Part shown: positions 1-8,345 of the stretch, piece by piece
Numbering within the stretch: the stretch's first letter is position 1
How the letters are laid out: the number at the start of each line of letters is the position of its first letter
Assembly: GCA_017305715.1 (NCBI GenBank)
Contig: JAFKKG010000024.1
Coordinates: forward strand, 91,383-155,382
Reading direction: 5' to 3'
DNA: 64,000 bases
Source of the DNA: Hyphomicrobiales bacterium
Lineage (GTDB): Bacteria > Pseudomonadota > Alphaproteobacteria > Rhizobiales > Xanthobacteraceae
Translations under genes and position numbers: made by a program
The notes under the pieces: model-generated
What the model saw: only the letters and a program-made list of their open reading frames with translations
Told to the model about the DNA's origin: nothing
The model's database searches: none

Positions 1-2
1 CC

Positions 3-983
3 CGCATGCCGGCGCGTCTGCTACACCCGGGCGCCGCGACGAAATGCGCTGCGATGCAGCGTGCGATCATCAATGCCGCCATGCTCGACATGGATATCGC
101 CATATCGGTCTATATCGATGCCGGCCACCGCGACCGCCGGCAGACGCTGGACCGCCTGGCGTCGAATTTTGAGAGCACCGTCGGTGGCGTCGTCGATATC
201 GTTGCTTCCGCGGCGACAGAGCTTCAAGCGGCCGCGCAATCGCTGCAGGCGGCGACCGCCCGCACGTCGACGCAATCGGGCCTCGTCACGAACGCCTCGC
301 GGGAGGCCACGGCGAATGTCAACGCCGTGGCCGCCGCCGTCGAGCAATTGACAAACTCCATCGGGGAAATCAGCCAGCGCGTCAGCGACTCCGCCCGGAT
401 CGCCGCGGAAGCGACCGAAGGTATCAACGCCGCCGGCGAGAAGATGCAGCAGCTGTCGGTTGCCGCGCAACAGATCGGCGCCATCGTCGACCTGATCACC
501 AGCATTGCCGGGCAGACCAATCTTCTGGCGCTGAACGCCACCATCGAAGCTGCAAGGGCAGGCGACGCCGGGCGCGGATTTGCGGTGGTCGCCCAGGAAG
601 TCAAATCGCTGGCCGAACAAACCGCAAAGGCTACCGCGGAGATCGCCTCGCAGATCGGGAACATCCAGAAATCGACCACGGACTCGACCACGGCCATCAC
701 CGATATCGTGGGTGTCATCAGGTCGATGGGCGAGGTATCGACCGCTATCGCGTCCGCGGTAGAGCAGCAGGGCGCGGCGACCAACGAAATCTCGCGCAAT
801 GTCCAGCAGGCTGCAGTCGGCACCACCGATGTCTCGCGTAATATTGAGGATGTACGCCACGCTGCGGAGGAATCCGGCGCCACCGCGTCCAACGTGCTAG
901 ATGCCGCAGGTGAGTTGTCGAAACAATCCGAAACCCTTCGCAACGAGGTCTCGAAGTTCCTGGACACGGTGAAGGCGGCCTGA
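3..983 (+). CDS. Methyl-accepting chemotaxis protein, C-terminal part (5' end outside window)
   Basis: The frame is already open at the left edge, so the N-terminal sensor lies outside. The first ~35 residues (including [12 protein letters not shown]) resemble the last helix of a protoglobin sensor, which would make this a soluble globin-coupled, aerotaxis-type transducer. No membrane segment or HAMP domain is visible. The rest is one long coiled coil carrying the strongly conserved signalling hairpin tip at about residues 165-200 ([18 protein letters not shown], then [18 protein letters not shown]), the part that contacts CheA and CheW. The chemoreceptor identity is certain; the haem sensor is inference from a short stretch. 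Confidence 0.9.
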   Translation, partial: RMPARLLHPGAATKCAAMQRAIINAAMLDMDIAISVYIDAGHRDRRQTLDRLASNFESTVGGVVDIVASAATELQAAAQSLQAATARTSTQSGLVTNASREATANVNAVAAAVEQLTNSIGEISQRVSDSARIAAEATEGINAAGEKMQQLSVAAQQIGAIVDLITSIAGQTNLLALNATIEAARAGDAGRGFAVVAQEVKSLAEQTAKATAEIASQIGNIQKSTTDSTTAITDIVGVIRSMGEVSTAIASAVEQQGAATNEISRNVQQAAVGTTDVSRNIEDVRHAAEESGATASNVLDAAGELSKQSETLRNEVSKFLDTVKAA

Positions 984-1273
984 ACGGGGACGCTGGACGC
1001 CGCCCCGAATACAGAATCTGGCCACAATGTTGCGGAACTCCGGCGACCTCCGATGCGCCGATGATCGGCAGCAATATTGTGCGCCTTCATCCTGCATCCT
1101 GCCGTTGAATTTACTCGTTAATTCGCGACGATCCGCCTCTGTGCTCGATCGGTCACAGGCACCCACCTGCCGCGAAAAATTTGACCGGTTTCGGGGTGAC
1201 AAGGCCTGTCAAAATGGCGACAATCGGATTAATCCGTGTCTGCAAATCAGCTTTGGAACTCGCGTTGAGGAAA
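984..1273. other. Intergenic stretch, nothing recognised
   Basis: About 290 bases separate the chemoreceptor from the next secreted protein. I see no convincing terminator hairpin, RNA gene or conserved reading frame here. The promoter of the downstream gene presumably lies in it. Confidence 0.5.
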
Positions 1274-1879
1274 ATGCCGTCCGTGATCGCGTCACGATCA
1301 TCGTTGTTGGCTGCTGCCGCCGGCCTCCTCGTGCTGAGCCCGGTGCACGCGCATGCGCAGTGGTGGCGCAGCGCGCCGGTCGATTTCGAATCCTGTGCGG
1401 ACACCGCCGAAAAGGCCAAGAGCAAGGAAGAGAAGACCTCAGCGCTTGCCGAATGCAACGCGAAGTTCGCCGGCCGCCGCAAACCGGGCGGCGGTTACAC
1501 CTATTACGACTTCATGCAGGACCGCACCTTCGATATCGCGGGGCCCAATCCGACGGCGGAAGAGCAGAAGCATATCGACCATCAATACACCGCCTATCTC
1601 GAGAACCAGCGGCGCAACACCATCGCCGCGGCGTTCACGGCCAGGCAGCAGCAACAACAGGAAGCGCAGCAGCGCGTGCAGCAGGTATCGCTGCGAACCG
1701 AGCCCGAAAAAATCCCGGTGCCGGTGGCGAGCCCGGTCAAGCAGGCCGCCCGCATCAAGGCCTCCAACTGCGCCAAGAATGCCTTCTCCTGTGAATGGCC
1801 GCGCTTGTCGCAAGGCATCGACGATCTGAAGAAGCTGTTCGGCGCAACGCCGGCGCCGAGCAAGCCGAAGCGAGGCTGA
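1274..1879 (+). CDS. Hypothetical secreted protein, Gln-rich
   Basis: A 201-residue protein with an apparent Sec signal peptide: basic start, hydrophobic LLAAAAGLLVLSPVHA, cleavage near AHAQ. The ATG at 1274 was chosen over upstream in-frame codons because it puts the signal peptide at the N-terminus and follows a TTGAGG ribosome site. The mature part has two cysteines early (SCADTAEK and ALAECNAKF), a YTYYDFMQDRTFDI stretch, a Gln-rich helix (QQQQQEAQQRVQQ) and two late cysteines. I do not recognise a characterised family. It is probably periplasmic, and the four cysteines could form disulfides. Confidence 0.7.
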   Translation: MPSVIASRSSLLAAAAGLLVLSPVHAHAQWWRSAPVDFESCADTAEKAKSKEEKTSALAECNAKFAGRRKPGGGYTYYDFMQDRTFDIAGPNPTAEEQKHIDHQYTAYLENQRRNTIAAAFTARQQQQQEAQQRVQQVSLRTEPEKIPVPVASPVKQAARIKASNCAKNAFSCEWPRLSQGIDDLKKLFGATPAPSKPKRG

Positions 1880-1890
1880 CTTCTTCCGCC

Positions 1891-1910
1891 GTCCCGGCCT
1901 GAGCCGGGAC
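1891..1910. repeat. Short perfect hairpin of the GTCCCGGC...GCCGGGAC family
   Basis: GTCCCGGC (1891-1898) and GCCGGGAC (1903-1910) form an 8-bp stem with a CTGA loop between two convergent genes. The same core recurs at 43586-43703, 48113-48140 and 57235-57281. It may act as a bidirectional terminator. Confidence 0.6.
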
Positions 1911-1961
1911 GATGACGTCACTCCACAATCACCGTCGCCCGGAACACCCGCATCAACGGGA

Positions 1962-2174
1962 TCAATGCGTGCGTGCACGCCTGGTTCGGCGCGGCGTGAC
2001 TGGCCTCGTGACCGGCGACGGCTCATAGGCCCGCCTCGCCGCACGCTGCTCTTGCAGCCGCGCGTCATAGCCCGGCGATGGCGTCGCCGTCGGCGGCGCG
2101 GCGTGAGCCGGGATCAGGGATGCCGCGCCAAGAAATGCGACAATCGCCAGAGCTGCCGCGCGCGTTGGTTTCAT
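1962..2174 (-). CDS. Small secreted Pro/Arg-rich protein
   Basis: A 70-residue protein starting at the ATG at 2174, which is preceded by a GGGAG ribosome site about 8 bases upstream. Residues 1-24 look like a Sec signal peptide (MKPTRAAALAIVAFLGAA, cleavage near AHA). The mature ~46 residues are rich in Pro, Arg and Thr and end in a basic tail (RRTRRARTH). No family is recognised. The signal peptide and ribosome site make a real gene likely, but so short a protein cannot be given a function. Confidence 0.55.
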   Translation of the reverse strand: MKPTRAAALAIVAFLGAASLIPAHAAPPTATPSPGYDARLQEQRAARRAYEPSPVTRPVTPRRTRRARTH

Positions 2175-2235
2175 GTCGCTTCTCCCGCTCAAGCCCGATG
2201 GGACTAGGTTCAATCGTTCGCTCCGGACTCTGTTC

Positions 2236-2356
2236 ACCTCTCCCAGCGGGGAGAGGTCGATCTGCGCAGCAAATCGGGTGAGGGCGCGCTGCTCCAACGA
2301 CGGACCGTAAACCCTCACCCGGCGCTTCGCGCCGACCTCTCCCGACGGGAGAGGTC
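2236..2356. repeat. Palindromic intergenic repeat (CTCTCCC...GGGAGAGG family)
   Basis: Two arms related to CACCTCTCCC and GGGAGAGGTCG flank an inner pair (GGGTGAGGGCGC and CCCTCACCCGGCGC), with a small GGCGCTTCGCGCC hairpin inside. Related copies lie at about 8191, 9155, 11491, 26751, 32938, 33632 and 36949, always between genes. Unlikely to be coding; any role in termination or RNA stability is inference. Confidence 0.65.
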
Positions 2357-2471
2357 GAATTCCCGATGCCGGTCGAGCTCAACCTAATCTCATCCCGCTT
2401 TAGTCGCTCTAACGCAGTTCAGCGGCTTTATCCTTCGGGACGAGGCCGTTCCTCGGGATGAGGCCCGGCAG

Positions 2472-2540
2472 CTCAGGATGAACTCTCAGACCCTCATGGT
2501 GAGGAGCGCGGCAACGCCGCGCGTCTCGAACCACGAGGCC
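2472..2540. repeat. Second palindromic repeat type (CCTCATGG...CCACGAGG)
   Basis: CCTCATGGT (2492-2500) and CCACGAGG (2531-2538) enclose a perfect inner palindrome GCGCGGCAACGCCGCGC (2506-2522). It differs in sequence from the neighbouring 2236-2356 element. The remainder of the gap to the ketopantoate reductase stop at 2600 shows nothing I can name. Confidence 0.5.
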
Positions 2541-2599
2541 ATTAGCGCATACCAAAGCCAAAACCCACGCGCCATCATTGCCATTTCAAGACAACGGCA

Positions 2600-3601
2600 T
2601 CAGCCGCGGATCTGTTCCGGCGTCAATCCCGGCGAGCCCTTGGCCTCGGCCTCGGCCTTGCGGATCAGCTCGACGACCCGTCGCGACAATGGCGCGTCCA
2701 GCCCGCGCCGGTCGGCAATCCCGGTGATGACGCCCTGCAGATAGTCGATCTCGGTGCGGCGGCCGCGCTGCAAATCCTCCCACATCGAAGACCGCGCCTC
2801 GGGATCGATCTTCATCGTCCGTCCCAGCATGGCCTCGAAGATCATGTCCGGCAGCCGCAGCAAGCGCGGCATCCAGGCGGCCGGAATCGGCGTCGACGAC
2901 ACCGGAATGATGCCCTCGGCGCGGATCGCCACCAGGCCTTCCGCCATCTGGTCGGCGAATAATCTCCGCCACGGCCGCTGCGCGAGTTGCCGGCGCAGCG
3001 GCAGGTCGCCCAGCGCATTGAGCGCGTTGTTGAGATTGACGAGCAGCTTGCCCCATTGCACGCCGTCGATGTTGTCGGTCGGGCGCATCTTCAGGCCGGG
3101 CACCGAAAGCTTTTCAGCGGTATCGCCATCGTCCTGTTCGATCACGATGTCGCCGGAGGTGGCGCGATGAAATCGCCCCTCGCCCGCCGAGATCACGTTG
3201 AACGGCACCATACCGCCGAGCACGCGCCTTCCGGGCAGGCGGTTGCGCAGCACCGTGACATTGCCGACGCCGTTCTGCAGGCTCACGACGACGACATCGG
3301 GCGGTGCATTCCTGGCGATGATATCGGCGATGTCGGCGGTATCGGCGCTTTTGACCGTGACCAGCACGACGCCGGCATCCCCGAAGATCGACGGATCGTC
3401 CGACAGCGCCAGCGCCTGTGCATCGATCGTCCGATCAACCCCTTCAAAGCTCGTCGCCCGCAGGCCCCTGGCCTCGATCTCGGCGATCACCCGTGGGCGG
3501 GCCAGCAGCGCGACACGGCGGCCGCCGGCCGCCAGCATGCCGCCGACGAAGCAGCCGATGCTGCCCGCCCCCGCCACGCCAATCGTTCGGCCTGCGTTCA
3601 T
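2600..3601 (-). CDS. 2-dehydropantoate 2-reductase family (ketopantoate reductase)
   Basis: PanE-family protein of 333 residues. It would reduce 2-dehydropantoate to pantoate with NADPH on the route to CoA. The N-terminal Rossmann motif GAGSIG is at residues 11-16. The family's VKSAD and LQNGVGN segments follow, and the lysine of WGKLLVNLNNALNAL matches the catalytic Lys. The ATG at 3601 was preferred to a TTG two codons upstream. It stands alone on this strand with no pantothenate genes nearby. Alphaproteobacteria often carry several PanE paralogues, so the physiological substrate is uncertain and no symbol is given. Confidence 0.85.
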   Translation of the reverse strand: MNAGRTIGVAGAGSIGCFVGGMLAAGGRRVALLARPRVIAEIEARGLRATSFEGVDRTIDAQALALSDDPSIFGDAGVVLVTVKSADTADIADIIARNAPPDVVVVSLQNGVGNVTVLRNRLPGRRVLGGMVPFNVISAGEGRFHRATSGDIVIEQDDGDTAEKLSVPGLKMRPTDNIDGVQWGKLLVNLNNALNALGDLPLRRQLAQRPWRRLFADQMAEGLVAIRAEGIIPVSSTPIPAAWMPRLLRLPDMIFEAMLGRTMKIDPEARSSMWEDLQRGRRTEIDYLQGVITGIADRRGLDAPLSRRVVELIRKAEAEAKGSPGLTPEQIRG

Positions 3602-3749
3602 ATTCAATTGTCTCTATTGCCGGCCCTTCGATAGCAGAACCGCCTGGTGGTGCCTATCGAAGGCGCATCCCGTCAGCCGGGCGCGCCTTGTAACCGTCAT
3701 GGGCCACCGCTATGTTTCGCCGGGGGCTGACACGCTGCAGGAGAAGACC

Positions 3750-4352
3750 ATGGGTTTACTCGACATACTCAACGGCATGCAGAACGGCCCCCGCGGCCCG
3801 AGCGCCCCGAGCGCACCATCGGATGGCAAGGAGGGCATGTCCCCGATGACAATGGCGATCCTGGCCCTGCTGGCCTGGAAAGCCGTGAAGCATTTCGGTG
3901 GCAGCCAGCCCGGAGCAGCGCCCTCGACGCCGTCTGCGCCCCCCAAACTTCCCGGCAACGTGACCGCGAGCCTGCCCGGCGGGCTGGGCGGTGCGTTGGG
4001 CGGCGGCGGTCTCAGTGACCTGATGAAGGGCGGCCTCGGCGGTTTGCTCGCGGGCGGCGCCGCCGGCAGCATTTTGAGCGGCGGCCTCGGCGACCTGCTC
4101 AAGCAGTTTCAGGAAAAGGGCCAGGGTGACGCGGCCAATTCATGGGTCAGCAACGGTCCTAACAAAGAAATCGCGCCCGGCGATCTCGCCAGCGCCCTCG
4201 GCGCCGACCAGATCAATTCGCTGGCCGCGCAAAGCGGGCTGTCCAGCGATGAATTGCTGAAAGGCCTCAGCCAGTATCTACCCGATGTGATCAATCATTT
4301 GACGCCGGACGGCAGGCTGCCGAACGAGCACGAAATCTCAAGCCGGCTCTGA
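3750..4352 (+). CDS. YidB/DUF937 family protein
   Basis: A 200-residue protein starting at the ATG at 3750 behind a good CAGGAGAAG ribosome site. Residues 1-60 carry a short hydrophobic segment (MTMAILALLAWKAV). A Gly/Pro/Leu-rich middle follows (repeated LGG and GGL units). The C-terminal ~60 residues (LASALGADQINSLAAQSGLS...LPDVINHLTPDGRLPN) are the typical YidB-like domain. The biochemical function of the family is not established. It precedes the GlsB-like membrane protein by 88 bases and may be co-transcribed with it. Confidence 0.8.
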   Translation: MGLLDILNGMQNGPRGPSAPSAPSDGKEGMSPMTMAILALLAWKAVKHFGGSQPGAAPSTPSAPPKLPGNVTASLPGGLGGALGGGGLSDLMKGGLGGLLAGGAAGSILSGGLGDLLKQFQEKGQGDAANSWVSNGPNKEIAPGDLASALGADQINSLAAQSGLSSDELLKGLSQYLPDVINHLTPDGRLPNEHEISSRL

Positions 4353-4440
4353 TACTGCGATAACGCGGCGCGTTCGCGCGCCGCATTCTCTCTCACAGAA
4401 CCTTGCTCTCTCACAGAACCTTGCAAGAAGGACCACAGTC

Positions 4441-4716
4441 ATGGGTGGCATTATCTGGGTCGTCGTCGTCGGCTTCGTCGCCGGAATCATCGCGCGCCTG
4501 CTTTCGCCCGGCCCGAACAACCCGAGCGGGTTCATCCTGACCACGGTGCTCGGCATCGCTGGTGCGTTTCTGGCCACCTTTATCGGCCAGGCCATCGGCC
4601 ATTACGGTCCCGATCAGGGCGCCGGCTTCATCACCGCCACCATCGGCGCATTGATCGTGCTGTTCATCTGGAACCGGCTGGTCGCCCGCGGCACGATTTC
4701 CGACATGAATAAGTGA
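4441..4716 (+). CDS. GlsB/YeaQ/YmgE family membrane protein
   Basis: A 91-residue inner-membrane protein with three hydrophobic, Gly-rich helices: IIWVVVVGFVAGIIARLL, FILTTVLGIAGAFLATFIG and FITATIGALIVLFIW. It has the family's length and a conserved-looking PGPNNPSGF loop. Members are often called transglycosylase-associated or general stress membrane proteins, but no enzyme activity is proven. It follows the YidB-like gene on the same strand. Confidence 0.85.
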   Translation: MGGIIWVVVVGFVAGIIARLLSPGPNNPSGFILTTVLGIAGAFLATFIGQAIGHYGPDQGAGFITATIGALIVLFIWNRLVARGTISDMNK

Positions 4717-4723
4717 CGGCGTA

Positions 4724-4830
4724 GCTGTCATCCCGGGGCGATGCGTAGCATCGAACCCGGGATCTCGAGATTCACCGGTGCGCAATTGCGCACCTGCGGT
4801 CTGGTGCTGGCGCACCATCCCGGAATGACG
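4724..4830. repeat. Modular hairpin-cassette repeat, copy A
   Basis: Bounded by GTCATCCCGG and CCCGGAATGAC arms. Inside are three separate hairpins: CGATGCGTAGCATCG (4739-4753), GGTGCGCAATTGCGCACC, and a GGTGC...GCACC unit. The copy at 13209-13314 has the same outer arms and first hairpin but different sequences in the other two positions. Confidence 0.65.
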
Positions 4831-4849
4831 AATCTAATTTTCTCAGCCC

Positions 4850-5632
4850 TCACAAAATCAAATGCATGCCCGCATCCATGCGGATGAACTCACCGGTCAT
4901 CTGTCCTGACGCCGGCGAGGCGAGGAATGTGACGAGCTGCGCAATATCGTCGGCCGTTGAGGCCGTCTTCAGCGGGACCTTGGCGATCACGGAATCGCGC
5001 ACCGCCTTGGCTCCGGCCTCGCCGCGGCCCTTGGTGAACCAGGGCGTATCGATATAGCCCGGGCATACCGTGTTGACGCGGATCAGGGGCGCGAGCGCCC
5101 GCGCCAGCGATTGCGTCATGGTGTTGAGCGCGCCCTTGCTCGCGGCATAGGCCACCGAAGAACCGCCGCCGGAAATGCCGGCTACCGACGACACGTTGAC
5201 CACGGCGGTGGCCCGGCCGGATGCTTTTGCACCGGCCTCGAGCTGCGCCCGCGCGGCACGGATCATCTGGAACGGGCCGATGGTGTTGACGGCATAGATG
5301 CGCTGGAAATCTTCCGCGGTGAGGCCATCCATATTGTCATGCGGCACATGCTTGGTGGTGCCGGCATTGTTGACCAGGATATCGAGCCGTCCCCAGGACG
5401 CCGCAGCCGCCGCGATCTTCTTGCAATCCTCGTCGCGCGAGACATCGCCCTGCACCACCACGACTTCGGCGCCCGCCGTGCGGCAGAGGTCCGCGGTCGC
5501 TTCGGCCTCGGCCTTGCTGTTGGAGTAATTGACGACGATACGCGCACCGCCCTTGGCCAGAATGGCCGCCGTCGCAGCCCCAAGGCCGGATGCCGAACCC
5601 GTTACGATCGCGTACAAACCATCCTTCGACAT
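4850..5632 (-). CDS. SDR family oxidoreductase
   Basis: A 260-residue classical short-chain dehydrogenase. The cofactor motif TGSASGLG sits near residue 12, the NNAG motif follows, the catalytic Ser lies in VVNVSSVAG, and the YAASK Tyr-Lys pair is present. The C-terminal GQMTGEFIRMDAG region is family-typical. The ATG at 5632 was chosen because AGAGGA lies six bases upstream; an ATG at 5638 is too close to it. It is divergent from the acyl-CoA dehydrogenase pair, so a 3-hydroxyacyl or alcohol substrate in the same pathway is plausible but unproven. Confidence 0.88.
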   Translation of the reverse strand: MSKDGLYAIVTGSASGLGAATAAILAKGGARIVVNYSNSKAEAEATADLCRTAGAEVVVVQGDVSRDEDCKKIAAAAASWGRLDILVNNAGTTKHVPHDNMDGLTAEDFQRIYAVNTIGPFQMIRAARAQLEAGAKASGRATAVVNVSSVAGISGGGSSVAYAASKGALNTMTQSLARALAPLIRVNTVCPGYIDTPWFTKGRGEAGAKAVRDSVIAKVPLKTASTADDIAQLVTFLASPASGQMTGEFIRMDAGMHLIL

Positions 5633-5916
5633 CCGCATTCCTCTTGTTGTTTTGAGCCGAACTTTCCCCGCGGTGGCATACCATATCGCGCCATAAAGTC
5701 CCTGCAAATCCGCACCTTCCGCTAGGCGGAATTCATTCATCGCCTGATGGGCCTCATGCTGCCCCCGCAAGCGGCCCTGCGGGCAGCGCTTGTCAGGCCT
5801 ATGGCTTTTCCTCATCATAAAGCGCAAGAAAAGGTCGAGAACAGAGCGCACCCGAAGCTCGGCGAAACAGCCGGGCCCGGTGCCAATCGTCTGTGCCAAT
5901 CAAGATGAGGAACGCT

Positions 5917-6981
5917 GTGGCGGAGAGTGAGAACATTGTTGCCGAGACCGCGGAGAAAATCTTCGCCGATCTTGCGGACGCCCAAACCATCAATCGCGAC
6001 AAGGAAGGCGCCTGGAAAGCCCCGCTCTGGCAGGCGCTGACGGAGTCCGGCCTGCCGCTGTCCTGGGTGCCGGAGGATTGCAACGGTTCGGGCGCGAGCC
6101 TCGCCGAAGGCTTTTCCGTTCTCAGCGCCGCCGGGCGCCATGCCGTCGCTGTCCCGCTGGCCGAAACCATGCTCGCCGGCTGGCTGCTGGCACAGGCGAA
6201 GATCTCTTCGCCCGACGGCGAAATGACCGTCGCGCCCGCAAGCCCGAAGGATCGCATCACGCTCAATGCCGATGGCAGCCTGTCGGGAAAAGCCCGCGGC
6301 GTGCCGTTCGCCAAAGCCGCGAGGCACATCGCGGTCCTCGCCGGCGATGCCAAGGGGCTGTCGATCGCGCTCGTCGATGCCAGCAAATGCCGGATCGAGG
6401 CCGGCCTCGGCCTCGGCGGAGATCACAGCGACACGGTGATCTTCGACAAGGTGCAGCCGGTCACGACCAGGCCGGCGCCAAAGGGTTTTGAGCAGACCCA
6501 CCTGATGCTGATGGGGGGCGTCGCCCGCTCGCTGCAAATCGCCGGCGCGCTGGAATCGATGCTGGAAATCTCCGTCGGCTATTCCAACGAGCGCGTCGCC
6601 TTCGAAAAGAAAATTTCGAAGTTCCAGGCGGTGCAGCACAACCTCGCACGCCTGGCCGGCGAATCGGCGGCCGCCCTTGCCGCGGCAACATCGGCGGCCG
6701 ATGCCATCGCCAACGCAAAATCCTTCAATGACGAGGTGTTCCTCGAGGCCGTCGCGGCAAAAATCCGCTGCTCGGAAGCGGCTGAAAAGGGCGGCGGCAT
6801 CGCCCATCAGGTCCATGGCGCGATCGGCTTCACCATCGAGCACATCCTGCACCGCTATTCGCTGCGCGCGCTCGGATGGCGCGACGATTTCGGCTCCGAA
6901 AGCTACTGGGCGGTCGAACTCGGCAAGCTCGTGGCGAACCGCGGCGCCGATGAATTGTGGCCGCTGGTGGCCTCGCGCTGA
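5917..6981 (+). CDS. Acyl-CoA dehydrogenase family protein, small-subunit type
   Basis: About 354 residues with the acyl-CoA dehydrogenase architecture: helical N-terminal domain, beta domain, then the C-terminal four-helix bundle (FEKKISKFQAVQHNLARLAG, HQVHGAIGFTIEHILHRYS). It resembles the catalytically weak partner subunit of heteromeric ACADs such as PimD-type proteins. The end of the protein (LGWRDDFGSESYW) lacks the usual YEGTSE segment. The GTG at 5917 follows AGGA by five bases; an ATG at 5905 and a GTG at 5893 are in-frame alternatives. Its partner is the next gene, 34 bases downstream. FAD-dependent alpha,beta-desaturation of an acyl-CoA is the expected reaction. Confidence 0.85.
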   Translation: MAESENIVAETAEKIFADLADAQTINRDKEGAWKAPLWQALTESGLPLSWVPEDCNGSGASLAEGFSVLSAAGRHAVAVPLAETMLAGWLLAQAKISSPDGEMTVAPASPKDRITLNADGSLSGKARGVPFAKAARHIAVLAGDAKGLSIALVDASKCRIEAGLGLGGDHSDTVIFDKVQPVTTRPAPKGFEQTHLMLMGGVARSLQIAGALESMLEISVGYSNERVAFEKKISKFQAVQHNLARLAGESAAALAAATSAADAIANAKSFNDEVFLEAVAAKIRCSEAAEKGGGIAHQVHGAIGFTIEHILHRYSLRALGWRDDFGSESYWAVELGKLVANRGADELWPLVASR

Positions 6982-7015
6982 TTTTTGTAACCGTTTGCCT
7001 GCATAGAGACGCCCC

Positions 7016-8176
7016 ATGACCGCAGCCCTCCGTTTCGATCCGATCCGCCTGCCGCCCGAATGCGAACAGCTTCGTAAGGAAGTGCGCGCTTTCCTTGCCG
7101 AGGAAATCGCCGCCGGCACCTTCGATCCGCACAAGCCCAACCGCGAAGACACCGACGCGCCGGAATTTTCCCGAAGGGTCGGCGCCAAGGGCTGGCTCGG
7201 CATGACCTGGCCGAAGAAATATGGCGGCCATGAGCGCTCGTTCCTCGAGCGCTATGTCGTGACCGAGGAGATGCGCGTCGCCAACGCGCCGACGCGGCGC
7301 TTCTTCGTCGCCGACCGCCAGAGCGGGCCGGTGCTGCTGAAATACGCGCCGGAGAATATCAAGATGGACATCCTGCCGCGCATCTGCCGCGGCGAGGTCT
7401 GTTTTGCGATCGGCATGAGCGAGCCGAACTCCGGCTCCGACCTGTTTGCGGCCAAGACCCGCGCCACCAAGACCGACGGCGGCTATCTGATCAACGGCAC
7501 CAAGATCTGGACCTCGTCGGCCCACATCGCCGACTACATGATCGCGATCTTCCGCACCTCGCCGCCGACCAAGGAAAATCGCCGCCACGGCCTGACCCAG
7601 TTCCTGGTCAAGATGAAGCAGCCGGGCATCCAGGTGAACCCGATCGGCCAGATCACCGGCCAGTACGAGTTCAACGAGGTGGTCTTCACCGATTTCTTCG
7701 TACCCGACGATCACGTGCTCGGCGAAGTCGACGGCGCCTGGAAGCAGGCGACGTCAGAACTCGCCTATGAGCGCTCCGGCCCGGAGCGTTTTCTCGAAAC
7801 CTATTACGTGCTGACCGAACTGGTCCGCGCCGTCGGCAAGAACCCGGATACCCGCAGCGCCGAAGGCATCGGCCGTCTGGTGGCGCAGTTGCACACCATG
7901 CGGCGCATGTCGGTCTCGGTGGCGGGCATGCTGCAGGCCGGCAAGGAGCCGGTGGTGGAGGCTTCGATCGTCAAGGACATCGGCACGGTGTGGGAGCAGG
8001 CGCTGCCGCACCGGGTGCGCGACCTTGCGGCATTCGTCGAGGAAACCGCCACCAACCGCGAGACGCTGGAGAACCAGCTTTCATTCGCGATCAAGACTGC
8101 GCCGAAACTGACCATCCAGGGCGGCACCACCGAAGTGCTGCGCGGCATCATCGCCCGCGGGCTCGGTCTGCGCTGA
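7016..8176 (+). CDS. Acyl-CoA dehydrogenase family protein, large-subunit type
   Basis: A 386-residue ACAD with the FAD/substrate motif CFAIGMSEPNSGSDL near residue 130 and the INGTKIWTSSAH segment near 160. The C-terminal position that holds the catalytic Glu in medium-chain dehydrogenases reads QGGTTEVLR, so that Glu is absent. E252 in ELAYERSGPERF lies where isovaleryl-type and sterol-side-chain ACADs place their base, so it is the likely catalytic residue (inference). With the preceding gene it probably forms a heteromeric dehydrogenase comparable to PimC/PimD. Confidence 0.9.
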   Translation: MTAALRFDPIRLPPECEQLRKEVRAFLAEEIAAGTFDPHKPNREDTDAPEFSRRVGAKGWLGMTWPKKYGGHERSFLERYVVTEEMRVANAPTRRFFVADRQSGPVLLKYAPENIKMDILPRICRGEVCFAIGMSEPNSGSDLFAAKTRATKTDGGYLINGTKIWTSSAHIADYMIAIFRTSPPTKENRRHGLTQFLVKMKQPGIQVNPIGQITGQYEFNEVVFTDFFVPDDHVLGEVDGAWKQATSELAYERSGPERFLETYYVLTELVRAVGKNPDTRSAEGIGRLVAQLHTMRRMSVSVAGMLQAGKEPVVEASIVKDIGTVWEQALPHRVRDLAAFVEETATNRETLENQLSFAIKTAPKLTIQGGTTEVLRGIIARGLGLR

Positions 8177-8190
8177 CGCATTCTCTTCTA

Positions 8191-8300
8191 ACCTCTCCCT
8201 CTGGGAGAGGTCGGATCGCCCTGGCGATCCGGGTGAGGGGTTACGGCCTATCGATAGACCGCACCCCCTCACCCCAACCCTCTCCCCATGGGAGAGGGAG
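8191..8300. repeat. Palindromic intergenic repeat (CTCTCCC...GGGAGAGG family)
   Basis: Starts ACCTCTCCCTCTGGGAGAGG and ends CTCTCCCCATGGGAGAGG, with a GGTGAGGGG...CCCCTCACC pair and GGCGATCC hairpin between. It lies within the acyl-CoA operon, between the large dehydrogenase subunit and the crotonase gene. Confidence 0.65.
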
Positions 8301-8345
8301 CACACTTTCGCCGTAGCAACACCTTGATCAATCGGAGACAACACC

